64,000 bases of DNA from Dokdonella immobilis. Lineage in GTDB: Bacteria > Pseudomonadota > Gammaproteobacteria > Xanthomonadales > Rhodanobacteraceae. Made by a program: the position numbers and the translations under genes. The DNA is taken from the NCBI RefSeq assembly GCF_900115085.1, contig NZ_FOVF01000001.1, forward strand, positions 1 to 64,000. Direction: 5' to 3'. The notes under the pieces were generated by a model. That model searched no databases and was not told where the DNA came from. It saw only the letters and a program-made list of their open reading frames with translations. Of this stretch, positions 1 to 8,588 are shown piece after piece (the first letter of the stretch is position 1; each line of letters starts with the position of its first letter).

Positions 1-225
1 CGGAATCAGCAGTACGCGGTGCCCCAACGCCTGCAAACGGCGGCCCCAATAATTCGAACTGCCACAAGCCTCCATGGCAATCGAGGTGATCGGGAGCTGG
101 TGGATGAACTGGGTGAATTTGCCTGCCGAAAACCGGCGGTTCGATTTCACTTGGCCTTCGGCATCCAAGACGCAGACCTGATAGCAATTCTTTGCAAGAT
201 CGATGGCAACGAGACTAGGATTCAT
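1..225 (-). mobile_element. IS110-family (IS1111-like) transposase, N-terminal 75 codons, cut by window edge
   Basis: Reading the minus strand from ATG at 225 gives an open frame to the window edge: it begins MNPSLVAIDLAKNCYQVCV and ends RRLQALGHRVLLIP. This is the N-terminal half of the DEDD domain of IS110/IS1111 transposases: the first catalytic Asp is in 'AIDLAK' and the Glu is in 'MEACGSSNYWGR'. These enzymes use a RuvC-like fold with a serine recombinase-like C-terminal half, here outside the window. A strong Shine-Dalgarno (GAGGAGG) lies about 8 nt before the ATG and is inside one arm of an inverted repeat (separate entry). Whether the element is intact cannot be judged. High confidence in family, lower in subgroup. 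Confidence 0.88.
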
Positions 226-228
226 GAC

Positions 229-306
229 GGACGCCTCCTCATCTGTGACTGGTCGGTAGTACTTCCAGTCTGGCGCAACGTGACGCCGTAGGTGAAGGAG
301 GCGTCC
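229..306 (-). promoter_or_regulatory. Inverted repeat that can sequester the transposase ribosome-binding site
   Basis: GGACGCCTCCT at 229-239 and AGGAGGCGTCC at 296-306 are perfect 11-bp complements. On the minus strand the arm nearest the gene contains the GAGGAGG ribosome-binding site of the IS110 transposase, so a transcript entering from outside would fold and mask it. Such anti-read-through hairpins are known for IS10 and IS50; the role here is inferred. Confidence 0.6.
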
Positions 307-580
307 ATCTCAACACCCACTTTCTGCGTGGCCTGAACCTCTCAGACCACGCCGGGTCCTCCCCAAGGGGGTGACTTAGCCCGATTCGAGACATCCACTT
401 TCTTCCTTGATCTGGGGGGCTGGAGTCCGCGCCTCCCGATCACATCTTCGCCGAAGGTTTCGGCCCCGTGATGCGGTGACCCGCGTCGTCTCGGCGCACA
501 GTGAAGACGCCTTCGTCTGCACCCATACTGATTGCCTGAAATACGTCTGGCGCCGATTTCGGCGCCAGACGGGAACGCGT
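307..580. other. Intergenic; dispersed-repeat copies and a hairpin
   Basis: No gene is supported between the IS110 start and the outer-membrane gene. Two copies of the dispersed short repeat are present (311-339, with ACACCCACTTTCTGCGTGG; and 382-400, CGATTCGAGACATCCAC), followed by the terminator-like hairpin at 545-570. Confidence 0.6.
545..570 (-). terminator. Hairpin downstream of outer-membrane gene
   Basis: GTCTGGCGCC and GGCGCCAGAC form a perfect 10-bp stem with a 6-nt loop, ten bases after the stop codon of the minus-strand gene at 581. The following T-run on the minus strand is weak (GTATTTC), so termination is probable rather than certain. Confidence 0.6.
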
Positions 581-1216
581 TCAGAAGCGGAATTCACCGC
601 TCATCGAAACGACGTCGGGATCGACGCTGGCTCCGTGGTCCCGAATCCGATGGTAGTCGTAGTGGAGGCCGATGCTGACGGCATCGCTGACGTCGAACCC
701 CACGCCTGCGCCGGCGTACCAGCCATCGGCATTCGAATTGAAGCGCTCCCGAATGACCGAGCCATCGAGGGCGGTGTAGCGGAGGCGCGTATCGATGCCT
801 GCGTGAAGATATCCGGCACGGCCATCGACATACCAACGGGGAGCAAAGTTGAACCGCCCGGTCGCGCCCAGCGTCCACCCATCAACCTGGGTGTGCCCGC
901 GTCCGGTTACGGTCACGGAGTCGCCCGGCGGCGTCCCCAAAGGGTCCAGGGTGACGAACGTCGCCGGAAACGAGTAGTTACCAAAGTCCACGTAGCCTGC
1001 TTCGACACCGAGCAGTCCGCCTGGCGAGATGGCCCAGCGATACCCGCCGTGAAGGCCATAGCTGGTTTCATGCTTGTCGCCCAGGCCACCATCGAGTGAA
1101 GCGCTGCCGACGTTGGCATTGACGAAGGTGCCGTCGACGGTTTGCGCGTGTACCCCTAGGGGCAAACCGAGCATCCCGCAGGCGGCCAGCGCTACCCGAA
1201 CAAGTGAATGTTTCAT
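581..1216 (-). CDS. Small outer-membrane beta-barrel protein (OmpA/opacity-like)
   Basis: The 211-residue product starts MKHSLVRVALAACG and has a signal peptide ending near 'GVHAQ'. The rest is alternating aromatic/glycine strands typical of eight-stranded barrels of the OMP_b-brl group (for example 'YGLHGGYRW', 'WYAGAGVGFDVSDAVSIGLHYDYHRI'), and it ends in phenylalanine, the usual BAM recognition residue. The frame is open a further 50 codons upstream, but ATG 1216 has a GGAG site before it and gives the signal peptide, so it is preferred. It is monocistronic, with a hairpin after the stop. The precise function (adhesin, resistance barrel or structural) is unknown. Confidence 0.8.
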   Translation of the reverse strand: MKHSLVRVALAACGMLGLPLGVHAQTVDGTFVNANVGSASLDGGLGDKHETSYGLHGGYRWAISPGGLLGVEAGYVDFGNYSFPATFVTLDPLGTPPGDSVTVTGRGHTQVDGWTLGATGRFNFAPRWYVDGRAGYLHAGIDTRLRYTALDGSVIRERFNSNADGWYAGAGVGFDVSDAVSIGLHYDYHRIRDHGASVDPDVVSMSGEFRF

Positions 1217-1560
1217 CGTTTTGAACTCCGTATGGTGTGGGCGAACTGCAGGCACCTCATCTTCGATGAGTGCCGATCCAGTTCGACTCGCCCGGGCCGG
1301 ATTCGTTCCCAACGCGATCCGGGACACCCACTTTGTGCGTGGCCTGATCGCCATTCGGGACGCCATTCGGGACAGCCACTAACCGATTGCGATTCGAGAC
1401 ACCCACTATTTGACCAGGGATCGCCTGATCGCAATACCTGGCGGCAATCTCGATGGATGACTGACCGACTGCGGCGCAGATCGGTCGAAATTCGGACTCA
1501 CTAGCGCTTCAATAGACCTTATTCGACAAATGAATGGGCAATTTACTTGGGCCGCCCACT
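1217..1560. other. Intergenic with clustered dispersed repeats
   Basis: There are at least three copies of the GGGACACCCAC-type repeat: 1314-1349 (CGATCCGGGACACCCAC followed by TTTGTGCGTGGCCTGATCG), 1364-1379 (CATTCGGGACAGCCAC) and 1391-1406 (GATTCGAGACACCCAC). No coding sequence is supported. The first copy matches the one at 311-339 beyond the core. Confidence 0.6.
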
Positions 1561-2043
1561 TCAACCGGCGGCTTCACCACGAATCATCGTGAGCCGAGCA
1601 TCGATCACGCTGCGCGGCAAGCCGAACGCATCCGTCAGTGTCTCGAGCGCGACGCGCTCGTGCTTGAAGACGCGACCGTCGGCGGCGACGAGACGCAGCA
1701 GCGTATCGTAGAGGCGGCGGATCTCGGGGCTGCCTTTGGGATGCAACGCGAGAAAGCGTGTGACCTCGACCGCGACATCGATCTTGCGATGCTGGCCACG
1801 CAGGAAGGCAGCCTGTGCGATGGCCTTGCCTTTGGTTGGCAGGTTGAGCTCTTCGACGAGGCGGTTGGCAAACTCGGCCTCGTGGCTGGTGACAACGCCA
1901 TCGGCCTTGGCGAGCCAGCCGATCAGGCCAAATGTCACCTCGAGCGTAACGATCCGCGTCTCATCCAATGTTCCGCCCGAGAACAGCCCGCCCATTGCCG
2001 AGCGCAGGTCGCGCAGCACACCTCCGAAACCGTCGTCGCCCAT
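1561..2043 (-). CDS. TerB-like (DjlA N-terminal-like) helical protein
   Basis: This 160-residue protein has two acidic helical repeats characteristic of TerB/DjlA-N domains: 'LEVTFGLIGWLAKADGVVT' and, near the C-terminus, 'LLRLVAADGRVFKHE'. In both, a hydrophobic helix is followed by an A-x-DG-x-V turn. No J domain is attached, unlike DjlA. TerB-family proteins are linked to tellurite resistance and membrane stress, but the biochemical role is not settled. ATG 2043 is chosen because GGAGAAG sits just before it; the longer frame to 2316 is antisense-quality sequence with no ribosome site. It is divergent from the TonB-like gene at 2309. Confidence 0.75.
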   Translation of the reverse strand: MGDDGFGGVLRDLRSAMGGLFSGGTLDETRIVTLEVTFGLIGWLAKADGVVTSHEAEFANRLVEELNLPTKGKAIAQAAFLRGQHRKIDVAVEVTRFLALHPKGSPEIRRLYDTLLRLVAADGRVFKHERVALETLTDAFGLPRSVIDARLTMIRGEAAG

Positions 2044-2308
2044 GATTCTTCTCCGTGCCCTTGCCCGCGCCCATGATGCGACGAACGGCCTTGCGGCGGA
2101 AGGGGGAATAGCGCGCACGCGCGGCCCAGGACGCGCGGTTCGGAACACCCACCATCCCTTAGAATTGCAGGTGTCCTGCGACATATGCAACCTCCCTGAA
2201 ACTTCTCTGCCCTGCTGGTGTTCTGAAGCGTCTCCGCCCCATTTCGACTCACATTTCAAAAGCACCTTGAGGGTCCGCCGCTTGACGCTTCTACCTATCG
2301 CCGTCGGC

Positions 2309-3148
2309 ATGAGCAAGACGCCGCGCGGAGTCGTCGACCCGGCTTTGGATCGGTTCGAGCGCGTGCGACGCTGGGCGGCCGCACTGCTGACGGCGCTGAT
2401 TCATGGGCTGTTCGCACTCTTTTTGATGTCGCCGCCTGCACCCACCAGCATGACGACGCCGCAGGGCCAGGCGGACGGCCGCTCCATGGAAGTGACGCTG
2501 ATCGACGAGTCGATCAGTCTGCCCCCGCCCGAGCCGGAACCCATGCACCGCAAGCCAGTGCGCCCCAAGAAGCCGAAGAGATCGCGCGCAATCGCACCCA
2601 TCCCACCCACTCCGGTCGTGCAGTCCACCCTTCCGATGCCTGCCCCGATGGCAGACATTTCCGACACCCCGCCCGAACCGCCCACTCCCGAGCCCGAGCC
2701 GACCGACACGGCACGCGAGACCGAGGAGCGGCCTGTGATTCCGTTTGGCCGGCAACCGAGCGTGCGCCAGGATGACAACGCCCGGGCCAACGCGGCCTTG
2801 GCTGCCAAGCTCGGTAGCCGCCGCGGGCGCAGCAACAAAGCGGCCCCGGCCGGAACCAACATGGGCGTCGATGGCTTCCACGTCTACTACGACCTGGCCG
2901 ACGAAGACCGTTTGCGTGCCTGGCGCAAGCAAGGCATGACCGAACTCTTTCTTCCGATGCCCGGCACCTTGCGGCTCATGGTCTGCCCGCTGGAAGTGGC
3001 GTTGCGGCGAGGCTCCAGTGAGTGCCGCATGGTCGAGATGGATTCACCGGAACTCAGGTTTATCGGCGACGCCCGCGAGGTCATCGATGTACAGCGGGTC
3101 TACCATCGGGGCGATGAAGTCTGGAGCGGACCGGGCGACTACCGCTAG
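2309..3148 (+). CDS. TonB-like proline-rich envelope protein
   Basis: A 279-residue product with one N-terminal transmembrane segment (about residues 18-40, 'WAAALLTALIHGLFALFLM'), then a long Pro/Glu/Lys-rich stretch (residues 70-150) and a globular C-terminal part with two Cys. This is the layout of energy-transducing TonB-family proteins, but no standard TonB C-terminal motif is visible, so a role in TonB-type transport or as a periplasm-spanning scaffold is inference. ATG 2309 begins MSKTPRGVVDP; the ribosome site before it is poor, and a TTG at 2281 is an alternative. The TAG stop codon is provided by the left end of the MITE-like element starting at 3145, so the C-terminus may have been altered by that insertion. 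Confidence 0.65.
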   Translation: MSKTPRGVVDPALDRFERVRRWAAALLTALIHGLFALFLMSPPAPTSMTTPQGQADGRSMEVTLIDESISLPPPEPEPMHRKPVRPKKPKRSRAIAPIPPTPVVQSTLPMPAPMADISDTPPEPPTPEPEPTDTARETEERPVIPFGRQPSVRQDDNARANAALAAKLGSRRGRSNKAAPAGTNMGVDGFHVYYDLADEDRLRAWRKQGMTELFLPMPGTLRLMVCPLEVALRRGSSECRMVEMDSPELRFIGDAREVIDVQRVYHRGDEVWSGPGDYR

Positions 3149-3310
3149 TGTGGTGTCTCGCAAATAACGCGAAGAAATTCCGGATGGATTTCATGGCGAG
3201 ACAAGGCGCGAGGAGGAGTCATAGTGGGCACTATGGCGACGACGAGCAACGCAGTATCGCCGTGAAAGACGCCGGAATTATTTGATGGTATTTGTGAGAC
3301 ACCACACTAG
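3145..3310. mobile_element. 166-bp fully palindromic MITE-like element
   Basis: The ends are near-perfect inverted repeats: CTAGTGTGGTGTCTCGCAAA at 3145 matches the reverse complement of the segment ending at 3310 with one mismatch. The midpoint (3227.5) is exactly the centre of a perfect core palindrome, CATAGTG-GG-CACTATG (3220-3235). The flanks in between are imperfectly complementary across their whole length. There is no coding capacity. TA dinucleotides just inside the outer CTAG could be a target duplication as used by IS630/Tc1-type elements, but no transposase for it is in the window. Confidence 0.75.
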
Positions 3311-3375
3311 TGAGGGTCTCTCACAATCCCGGATTGCGATTCGAATGGATAAGTGCCCAGACCGACTCACGTGCC

Positions 3376-4173
3376 TCAATTAGTCCGGCCATAGACTTCA
3401 TTGAGCAGAGTATCCAAGGCCTGGCGAACACCGGGGGCGCTGGAGGGCTCATTTCGCAGCGCCATCAGTTGCTGCTGTGGCAGCTGCGCGCTGCATTGCG
3501 CGTACCATTCTCCGGATCGCGCGCAACGCCGGCGTACCAGCATCAGATACTCCACACTGCCGCCACAATCGGCCACGGTGTCCGGGTACTCACTCAGAAC
3601 CTGATGCACGTCGGCAGGCCCTGTCTGCCTGACATACAGATGAGCGAAATAGACGCTGCACGAACGCACTCCTGCTGGACGTGGAAACAACTGCCTGAGC
3701 AGGGTCTCGATGGTTTGCAGATCCGACGCGCCGACACGTTCCTTTCGATAGTCGGCGCCTCTGAACACGTCCAGCATCGTTTCACCGAGGCGCCGACGAA
3801 TCGTGTCGCTGGTGCCGCTATGCACGATTTTCATTGCCGTGGCGAAGCGACCGTCCAGATCCGCCTGGCTCAGAATATTCTCGATCTCCTTGGTCTTGAC
3901 CATGATCTCCCGCGTCGGCGATAGCTCAGCGTGAATCATCATGTACATACTGATGATCAGGGTCGCCGAACCAGCCAGCAACACACCGCCGGCAAGCATC
4001 CATGGCCTGGCCGCCTTGCCCTTTGATCGCCTGCGCCAATGAATGAGCAGGGCGACCATCGCGGCAATCAACATGACATACGCCACCGGCTGGAGCGACA
4101 TCACGAAGGCTACTAGCAGCATCGCCAACAGAGCGGCGAAAACGAACATGAATTGGCTCCAGGGTGCGGGCAT
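3376..4173 (-). CDS. Membrane protein of unknown function
   Basis: A 265-residue protein with three hydrophobic segments in the first 80 residues ('FMFVFAALLAMLLVAFVM', 'VAYVMLIAAMVALLIHW' and 'AGGVLLAGSATLIISMYMM') separated by a basic loop 'RRRSKGKAARP', followed by a soluble, mostly helical C-terminal domain with five Cys. I do not recognise the family. Start may be ATG 4173 or ATG 4149 (MFVFAAL). Base and codon use resemble the neighbouring genes. Confidence 0.6.
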   Translation of the reverse strand: MPAPWSQFMFVFAALLAMLLVAFVMSLQPVAYVMLIAAMVALLIHWRRRSKGKAARPWMLAGGVLLAGSATLIISMYMMIHAELSPTREIMVKTKEIENILSQADLDGRFATAMKIVHSGTSDTIRRRLGETMLDVFRGADYRKERVGASDLQTIETLLRQLFPRPAGVRSCSVYFAHLYVRQTGPADVHQVLSEYPDTVADCGGSVEYLMLVRRRCARSGEWYAQCSAQLPQQQLMALRNEPSSAPGVRQALDTLLNEVYGRTN

Positions 4174-4446
4174 CGGTCCCGGAACGGGAACCCAATGTCG
4201 GGGCAGTTTCGAAGGTTGACTTTACGCGACGCGAGCAAGCGACCCTGCCACCACGCGATCCGGGACATCCATGATTTTGGCATTTGTGGGTATACCGGAT
4301 CGCGCGTCAATGCGGCCCCGGCTGTACATGAGGCGTTTCCGTACCAATTTTTCTGGTTTCTCGGCTCGGGCACTCCTCTCCGTCGCCTGAATACTCCTGA
4401 TGGGTGCCCGAGACTGCTTCATTCGTTTTCGCAATCTCCGGAACCT
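4174..4446. other. Intergenic with one dispersed-repeat copy
   Basis: CGATCCGGGACATCCATGATTTTGG begins at 4256, a variant of the dispersed repeat. Nothing else is recognised; the local A+T is higher than in flanking genes. Confidence 0.5.
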
Positions 4447-5022
4447 CTACGGATGTGCTCCGTTCGTTTCGACAGCCGTTGTTCCGAAAAAATCCAGAAT
4501 ATCACCCGCATCCGTCATCAGTCGCAATCGAGGCTGCGCGTTTCGCTGCAACTGAACGCAGGGCTGATCACTAAGTCGGTCGCGAATTTCCTCATCCAGG
4601 TTCGCAATTTTCGGCTCGTGACATGCGCTGAGCGTACTCGTCATGATTCCTATTGCGAGTCGGCCATTGAGGATCCTGTAGCTGCCGCCAATTCCGTTGC
4701 ATGAGTTCAAGACTCCAAACCACCCCTTCTTGAAGGTCAACTCTAGGGGTCGTTTCGGGAAGACGAATAGTGCATCGATTCGCCGACCGGAGCGACTGAC
4801 CGCACCCTGCAATTCCCATCGATAAGACGACAACAGCTCGTCGTCTGCCGACCACATTCCGGGAGGCCGCTCCAACTGCGAGTCATCAGATTGTGCGTAG
4901 TTGACGACTTGTCGCTCGCCGCACGCAGTCCCGGCAAATGCGTTTCCATCCGACCGAGCCGATCTCGCGCACCCCGCAAGTCCAAAGACCAGCATGAGAA
5001 CCAAGAGCTCAAATTTGGACAT
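4447..5022 (-). CDS. META/HslJ-domain lipoprotein
   Basis: A 191-residue protein with a lipoprotein signal ('VFGLAGC', lipidated Cys at residue 18). The C-terminal half fits the META domain of HslJ and related envelope proteins: a Trp-containing strand 'YRWELQGAV', the 'LNSCNGIGGSYRI' turn with its Cys-Asn, and 'IGIMTSTLSACHEP' with the conserved Thr and Cys. META proteins are linked to heat shock and novobiocin tolerance in E. coli; the mechanism is unclear. It appears monocistronic, flanked on both sides by repeat-rich spacers. Confidence 0.75.
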   Translation of the reverse strand: MSKFELLVLMLVFGLAGCARSARSDGNAFAGTACGERQVVNYAQSDDSQLERPPGMWSADDELLSSYRWELQGAVSRSGRRIDALFVFPKRPLELTFKKGWFGVLNSCNGIGGSYRILNGRLAIGIMTSTLSACHEPKIANLDEEIRDRLSDQPCVQLQRNAQPRLRLMTDAGDILDFFGTTAVETNGAHP

Positions 5023-5600
5023 GGCCGCTCACCCAATCCTGTAAGAACATCTGGTTGCGGATACCTAGAATCTCGACATCGGACCATCGCGATTCGGGAC
5101 ACCCATAATCTCATCTTTATAACCGACCGAGAAAGGATTCGTGGATGTCCCCGACTACTTTCACGAAATCCGGCACACTAACTGAGGTGGCCGAATCAGC
5201 CGTCTATCGGTACGCTGGCTGGATGTCCCCTGAGAGTAGTTCGATGACGACGCGGTTTGTTCATGCTGTTCGGGACACCCACATCGTATTTGGCGCAGAC
5301 CTGTCAGCCCATATCGGGTCCTTGCCCATCGTTGAGCCTCTGATCGGCGTGGAGAAACAACGAGTCCGCCACTATCGCTACCCACCGATAAATGGCGACT
5401 CGGGACACCCACCTTCTACGCATCCAGGTCCTCTCAGGCATACGGGCGCTCTCACACGGGATGCCTGGAGACCCGCGGACCAACAATCGATGTCCTGGGT
5501 GTCCGGGTTCCGAGTTCGGCCTGCCTACCGGTCGGCCCTGATTCCCAAAGCCCTGGTTCGATCGTCCAGAAATGGGCACGAATCGGCGAACGGCCCTTCT
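5023..5600. other. Repeat-rich intergenic region with gene-fragment relic
   Basis: It carries dispersed-repeat copies at 5091-5106, 5269-5284, 5395-5412 (forward) and 5141-5155, 5497-5510 (inverted). It also holds a 75-bp block (5185-5259) about 85% identical to 10620-10694, which spans the start of the M61 gene. The long + frame starting at 5145 is antisense to the zincin gene from 5601 on and is not supported as a gene. Confidence 0.6.
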
Positions 5601-8588
5601 TCAATGCGGACTGCCGGCTGGCCATGGCTGCATCGGCCCAGGCTTCCGCGTATCGGTGCCGCAGGCCATCGGTGCATTCGATTGTGGGCCCAGGGGGCGT
5701 CCGAATGGCAGTGCGGACTCCGGATCGAAGCCATTGGCAAAGATCGGCCTGCTCAGTCCAGCCAGCGCGGCCAGTTTTTCGAACGTGTTCTGGGTGGGAG
5801 CGGAACCGCAGTAGCAGCTCCCGGGAGAACCGGTACCGCATTGCGAATCGACATCGGCAAACGATTTCATCCCGCAGCCTTCCAGATAAGTCATGTGGTC
5901 GGGACAATAGAATTCGTGGTCGAGCCCCATGAGATGTCCGATTTCATGCGCGGATACGATACAGAGTTCCGCAATGTCCTCACCATACGTGCTGGCGAAG
6001 CCGAATGCGATCGCGTTTTCCAGGGGAACGCCACACGCCCACGGGGCCACGCCGCCAACGCTCGAGTCCTGGCCAATCACCGAGGGGAACGTGGTGAACA
6101 TGTATTCGCGATGGATCACGTTGCCCGGATCCGCTGTCGTTACATTTATGGAGAACGGCGCAAAACTGTTCCGCACGCACTGCACGACCTGATCGAAAAC
6201 GGCATCCGAAAACGGGAACGGCGGCAACACATGCGTCGAGTTGATGATCGATGAGCGGTTGGTGATGGCATTGTCGAGACCTGGGCTCACCACGCAGCCG
6301 TTCGGCTTGCAATTGTTGATATAGACGAGCCTGGGAGTTTGCGTCCCGGCATTTCCGCCATCCAGGTCGGCGTTGATACCCGTAGCGTTAATGGGGGGCA
6401 CCAGGGCGATCGGCGTGGCAATGACTGGATCGCAGCTGGATGCCGTGCAGGGCAGGCTGTCGAACAGCTGCGAATCGAATCCAATGGCATCGAAACGCAC
6501 CCGGTAGCTGCCACCCGCCAATGCACCGGTCGCGTACGTACCGTCGCTTGCGGTTCCCGCCAGCGCGACTTGCAGCCCGGATGCGTCGTAGACAGTCACC
6601 GTCGCATTGGCGATCGGCTGCAGGGTATTTGCCGACCTCACTTTTCCCGTGATTGCCGAACCAGGCGCAAGCAGAAAGTCGATCCCCGAGGTGGTCTCGC
6701 CGGGAATGGTTGCGAGCGGTTCGCCGATGATCGGTGAACATGCACCACCGGGGCACGGGATGTTGTCGTACAGCTCGTCGCGGAATCCGGCGGTCCGTGT
6801 GCGCGCAAAGTAAGGGCCGCTGCCCAGGCCTGTCGCCACATAGTTGCCGTTGCTGTCTGAACCTGCTCCGCCAACGACGACACTGTTCGCGTCGACGATC
6901 TCGACTCCACCGCCCGCGATGGCTGCGAGATTGCCCTCCTCGCGCAGTTGGCCGGCGATTTCGGCTCCCTTGCCGAGCGTCAGTTCGATGCCCGAAACCG
7001 ACTCGCCCTTGGCCACATTCACCGCGCCGCCGATGGCCAGGTCGCACTGCAGATTGGGACATGGAACATCGGGGTACAGCTCGCCAAGGCAGTCCATCAG
7101 CGGAACCGGCCCGCAACCGCTGCCGTTGTTGCGGCCGGAGAAACGTACTTCACCGCCCGAGAGCACCGGAATCGCGAGTGTTGCTCCCGCATCGATGAAG
7201 AACTGCGAGCCTTGTGCAAATCCCGGCAGGAGCACGCGCAGTTCGGCGGGCAGCAGAGCGTTGCTGTCGGCGTCGCGCACGCCGATCGTGATCGATCCGG
7301 GTGGCGCAAGCGCGAAGTCGATGCCGGTTTGATCGACATCCCCACCCAGAGGAAGCAGTGTCGGCGACCCGGCACAAGCGAGCTTGAGGCATTGCGCGTT
7401 CGGAAAGAGCTCTTCGGCCAATGGTGGTGTCGGTACCGCGCGCATCGTGTAGACGCCAAACGGGACCTGCAGCGTGTACGACCCATCCGACAGGGTTGTC
7501 GTTTCGACCGTATCGCCACTGGATTCGCGTCGCGCCCGCACCGTTACTCCCTCGAGCGGGCCACCGCCTGCCAGTTCGGTAACGTGCCCCGATGCGGTTC
7601 CGGCCGAGCGCTGCAATGCGAAGTCGATGTTGGCGGTGGTCGCGCCGGCGATCACATCGACCGAGTCGCCGTTTTCCGGCGTGCACGCGTTGCCGTCAGG
7701 GCCTCCGCAAGGCCGGTTGTTCCAGAGCCTGGGCAGATAGGTCGCCTCGGGGCGCGCGACGATACGATAGCTGGCAGCGGGCAATGGTTCGACGGTCTCG
7801 TATTCGGGCGTGAATGTCTGGAAGGCAAAGAGGAAGCTTCCGTCCGGCTTGTAGAACTCGATTTCGGCGGCCGCGTCGAGCGGAGCGCCATCGCTCTGCC
7901 TGCGCAGCGTGCCGCTGACGATACCGCCGCGTTCAACGATGAAGTCGATTCCCGTCACATCGGCAGCGGCCATCGTCACAGGTGTTGCACCGCCAGAATC
8001 GCAGGTGAGGATGTTGCAAGGTACGCCGGCAAAGTACTGTCCCAGCACCCCGCTGCCGCTGCCAACGCGAACGCGATAACTGCCGTCGGCAACTCCGACG
8101 GCGTAGTGCCCCGTGCTGTCGGTCACTCCGATGGCCACATCCGAACCATCGGTCGCTTCCATTCGAATCGAAAGATCCGCGACAGGTTCGAGCGTGCCTG
8201 CGAGTTGTACGATGCCGCCGATCGTGTGCAACGAGACAAGTGCGAAGTCGATGCCGGTGCGATCCTCGTTGCCCGTGACCGTGATCAGTGTGGCCTGGCC
8301 GACATCGCACGGCGGACACGAAACATCGTCGTAGAGTTCGGTCCCGAACCCTGTGGCAGTCGCGGCGATGACGTAGGTCCCGGCTGGCACGGTCAGTACG
8401 AAGTGACCGTCCGACGCGGTGAATTGCTGGTTCTCGATACCGAGATCCGCGACGCGGAAGGCGAACACCTGCGCGCCCGCTATGGCCGTCGCGTCGCCGT
8501 CTCGCGTGACCTGTCCGCCGATGGTTGCGGCCGTTGCCGCGCCAGATGCGAGCAAAAGGGCCAAGAATCCAGTGTGCAATGTGCGCAT
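5601..8588 (-). CDS. Secreted zinc metalloprotease-like protein with seven carboxypeptidase-regulatory-like repeats
   Basis: This is a protein of about 995 residues with a signal peptide (MRTLHTGFLALLLASGAATA). It contains seven repeats of a CarboxypepD_reg-like beta-sandwich, each closing with a signature of the type 'ELYDxxPCPxxxC ... TGIDF' (for example 'YDDVSCPPCD', 'LYPDVPCPNLQC', 'LYDNIPCPGGAC'); the paired Cys probably form disulfides. Near the C-terminus is a full metzincin-type zinc motif, HEIGHLMGLDH (about residue 881), followed by a Met-containing 'CPDHMTY' that could be the Met-turn region. 'IFANGFDPE' follows, then a 40-residue tail. ATG 8588 has GGGGGG upstream; GTG 8591 is equally possible. 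Probably a secreted protease with adhesive modules; the substrate is unknown. Confidence 0.8.
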   Translation of the reverse strand: MRTLHTGFLALLLASGAATAATIGGQVTRDGDATAIAGAQVFAFRVADLGIENQQFTASDGHFVLTVPAGTYVIAATATGFGTELYDDVSCPPCDVGQATLITVTGNEDRTGIDFALVSLHTIGGIVQLAGTLEPVADLSIRMEATDGSDVAIGVTDSTGHYAVGVADGSYRVRVGSGSGVLGQYFAGVPCNILTCDSGGATPVTMAAADVTGIDFIVERGGIVSGTLRRQSDGAPLDAAAEIEFYKPDGSFLFAFQTFTPEYETVEPLPAASYRIVARPEATYLPRLWNNRPCGGPDGNACTPENGDSVDVIAGATTANIDFALQRSAGTASGHVTELAGGGPLEGVTVRARRESSGDTVETTTLSDGSYTLQVPFGVYTMRAVPTPPLAEELFPNAQCLKLACAGSPTLLPLGGDVDQTGIDFALAPPGSITIGVRDADSNALLPAELRVLLPGFAQGSQFFIDAGATLAIPVLSGGEVRFSGRNNGSGCGPVPLMDCLGELYPDVPCPNLQCDLAIGGAVNVAKGESVSGIELTLGKGAEIAGQLREEGNLAAIAGGGVEIVDANSVVVGGAGSDSNGNYVATGLGSGPYFARTRTAGFRDELYDNIPCPGGACSPIIGEPLATIPGETTSGIDFLLAPGSAITGKVRSANTLQPIANATVTVYDASGLQVALAGTASDGTYATGALAGGSYRVRFDAIGFDSQLFDSLPCTASSCDPVIATPIALVPPINATGINADLDGGNAGTQTPRLVYINNCKPNGCVVSPGLDNAITNRSSIINSTHVLPPFPFSDAVFDQVVQCVRNSFAPFSINVTTADPGNVIHREYMFTTFPSVIGQDSSVGGVAPWACGVPLENAIAFGFASTYGEDIAELCIVSAHEIGHLMGLDHEFYCPDHMTYLEGCGMKSFADVDSQCGTGSPGSCYCGSAPTQNTFEKLAALAGLSRPIFANGFDPESALPFGRPLGPQSNAPMACGTDTRKPGPMQPWPAGSPH

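Noticed and set aside
5145-6254. 369-codon + frame beginning in the 75-bp repeat
   Set aside because: From 5601 on it is antisense to the zincin; the first part is repeat and relic sequence only.
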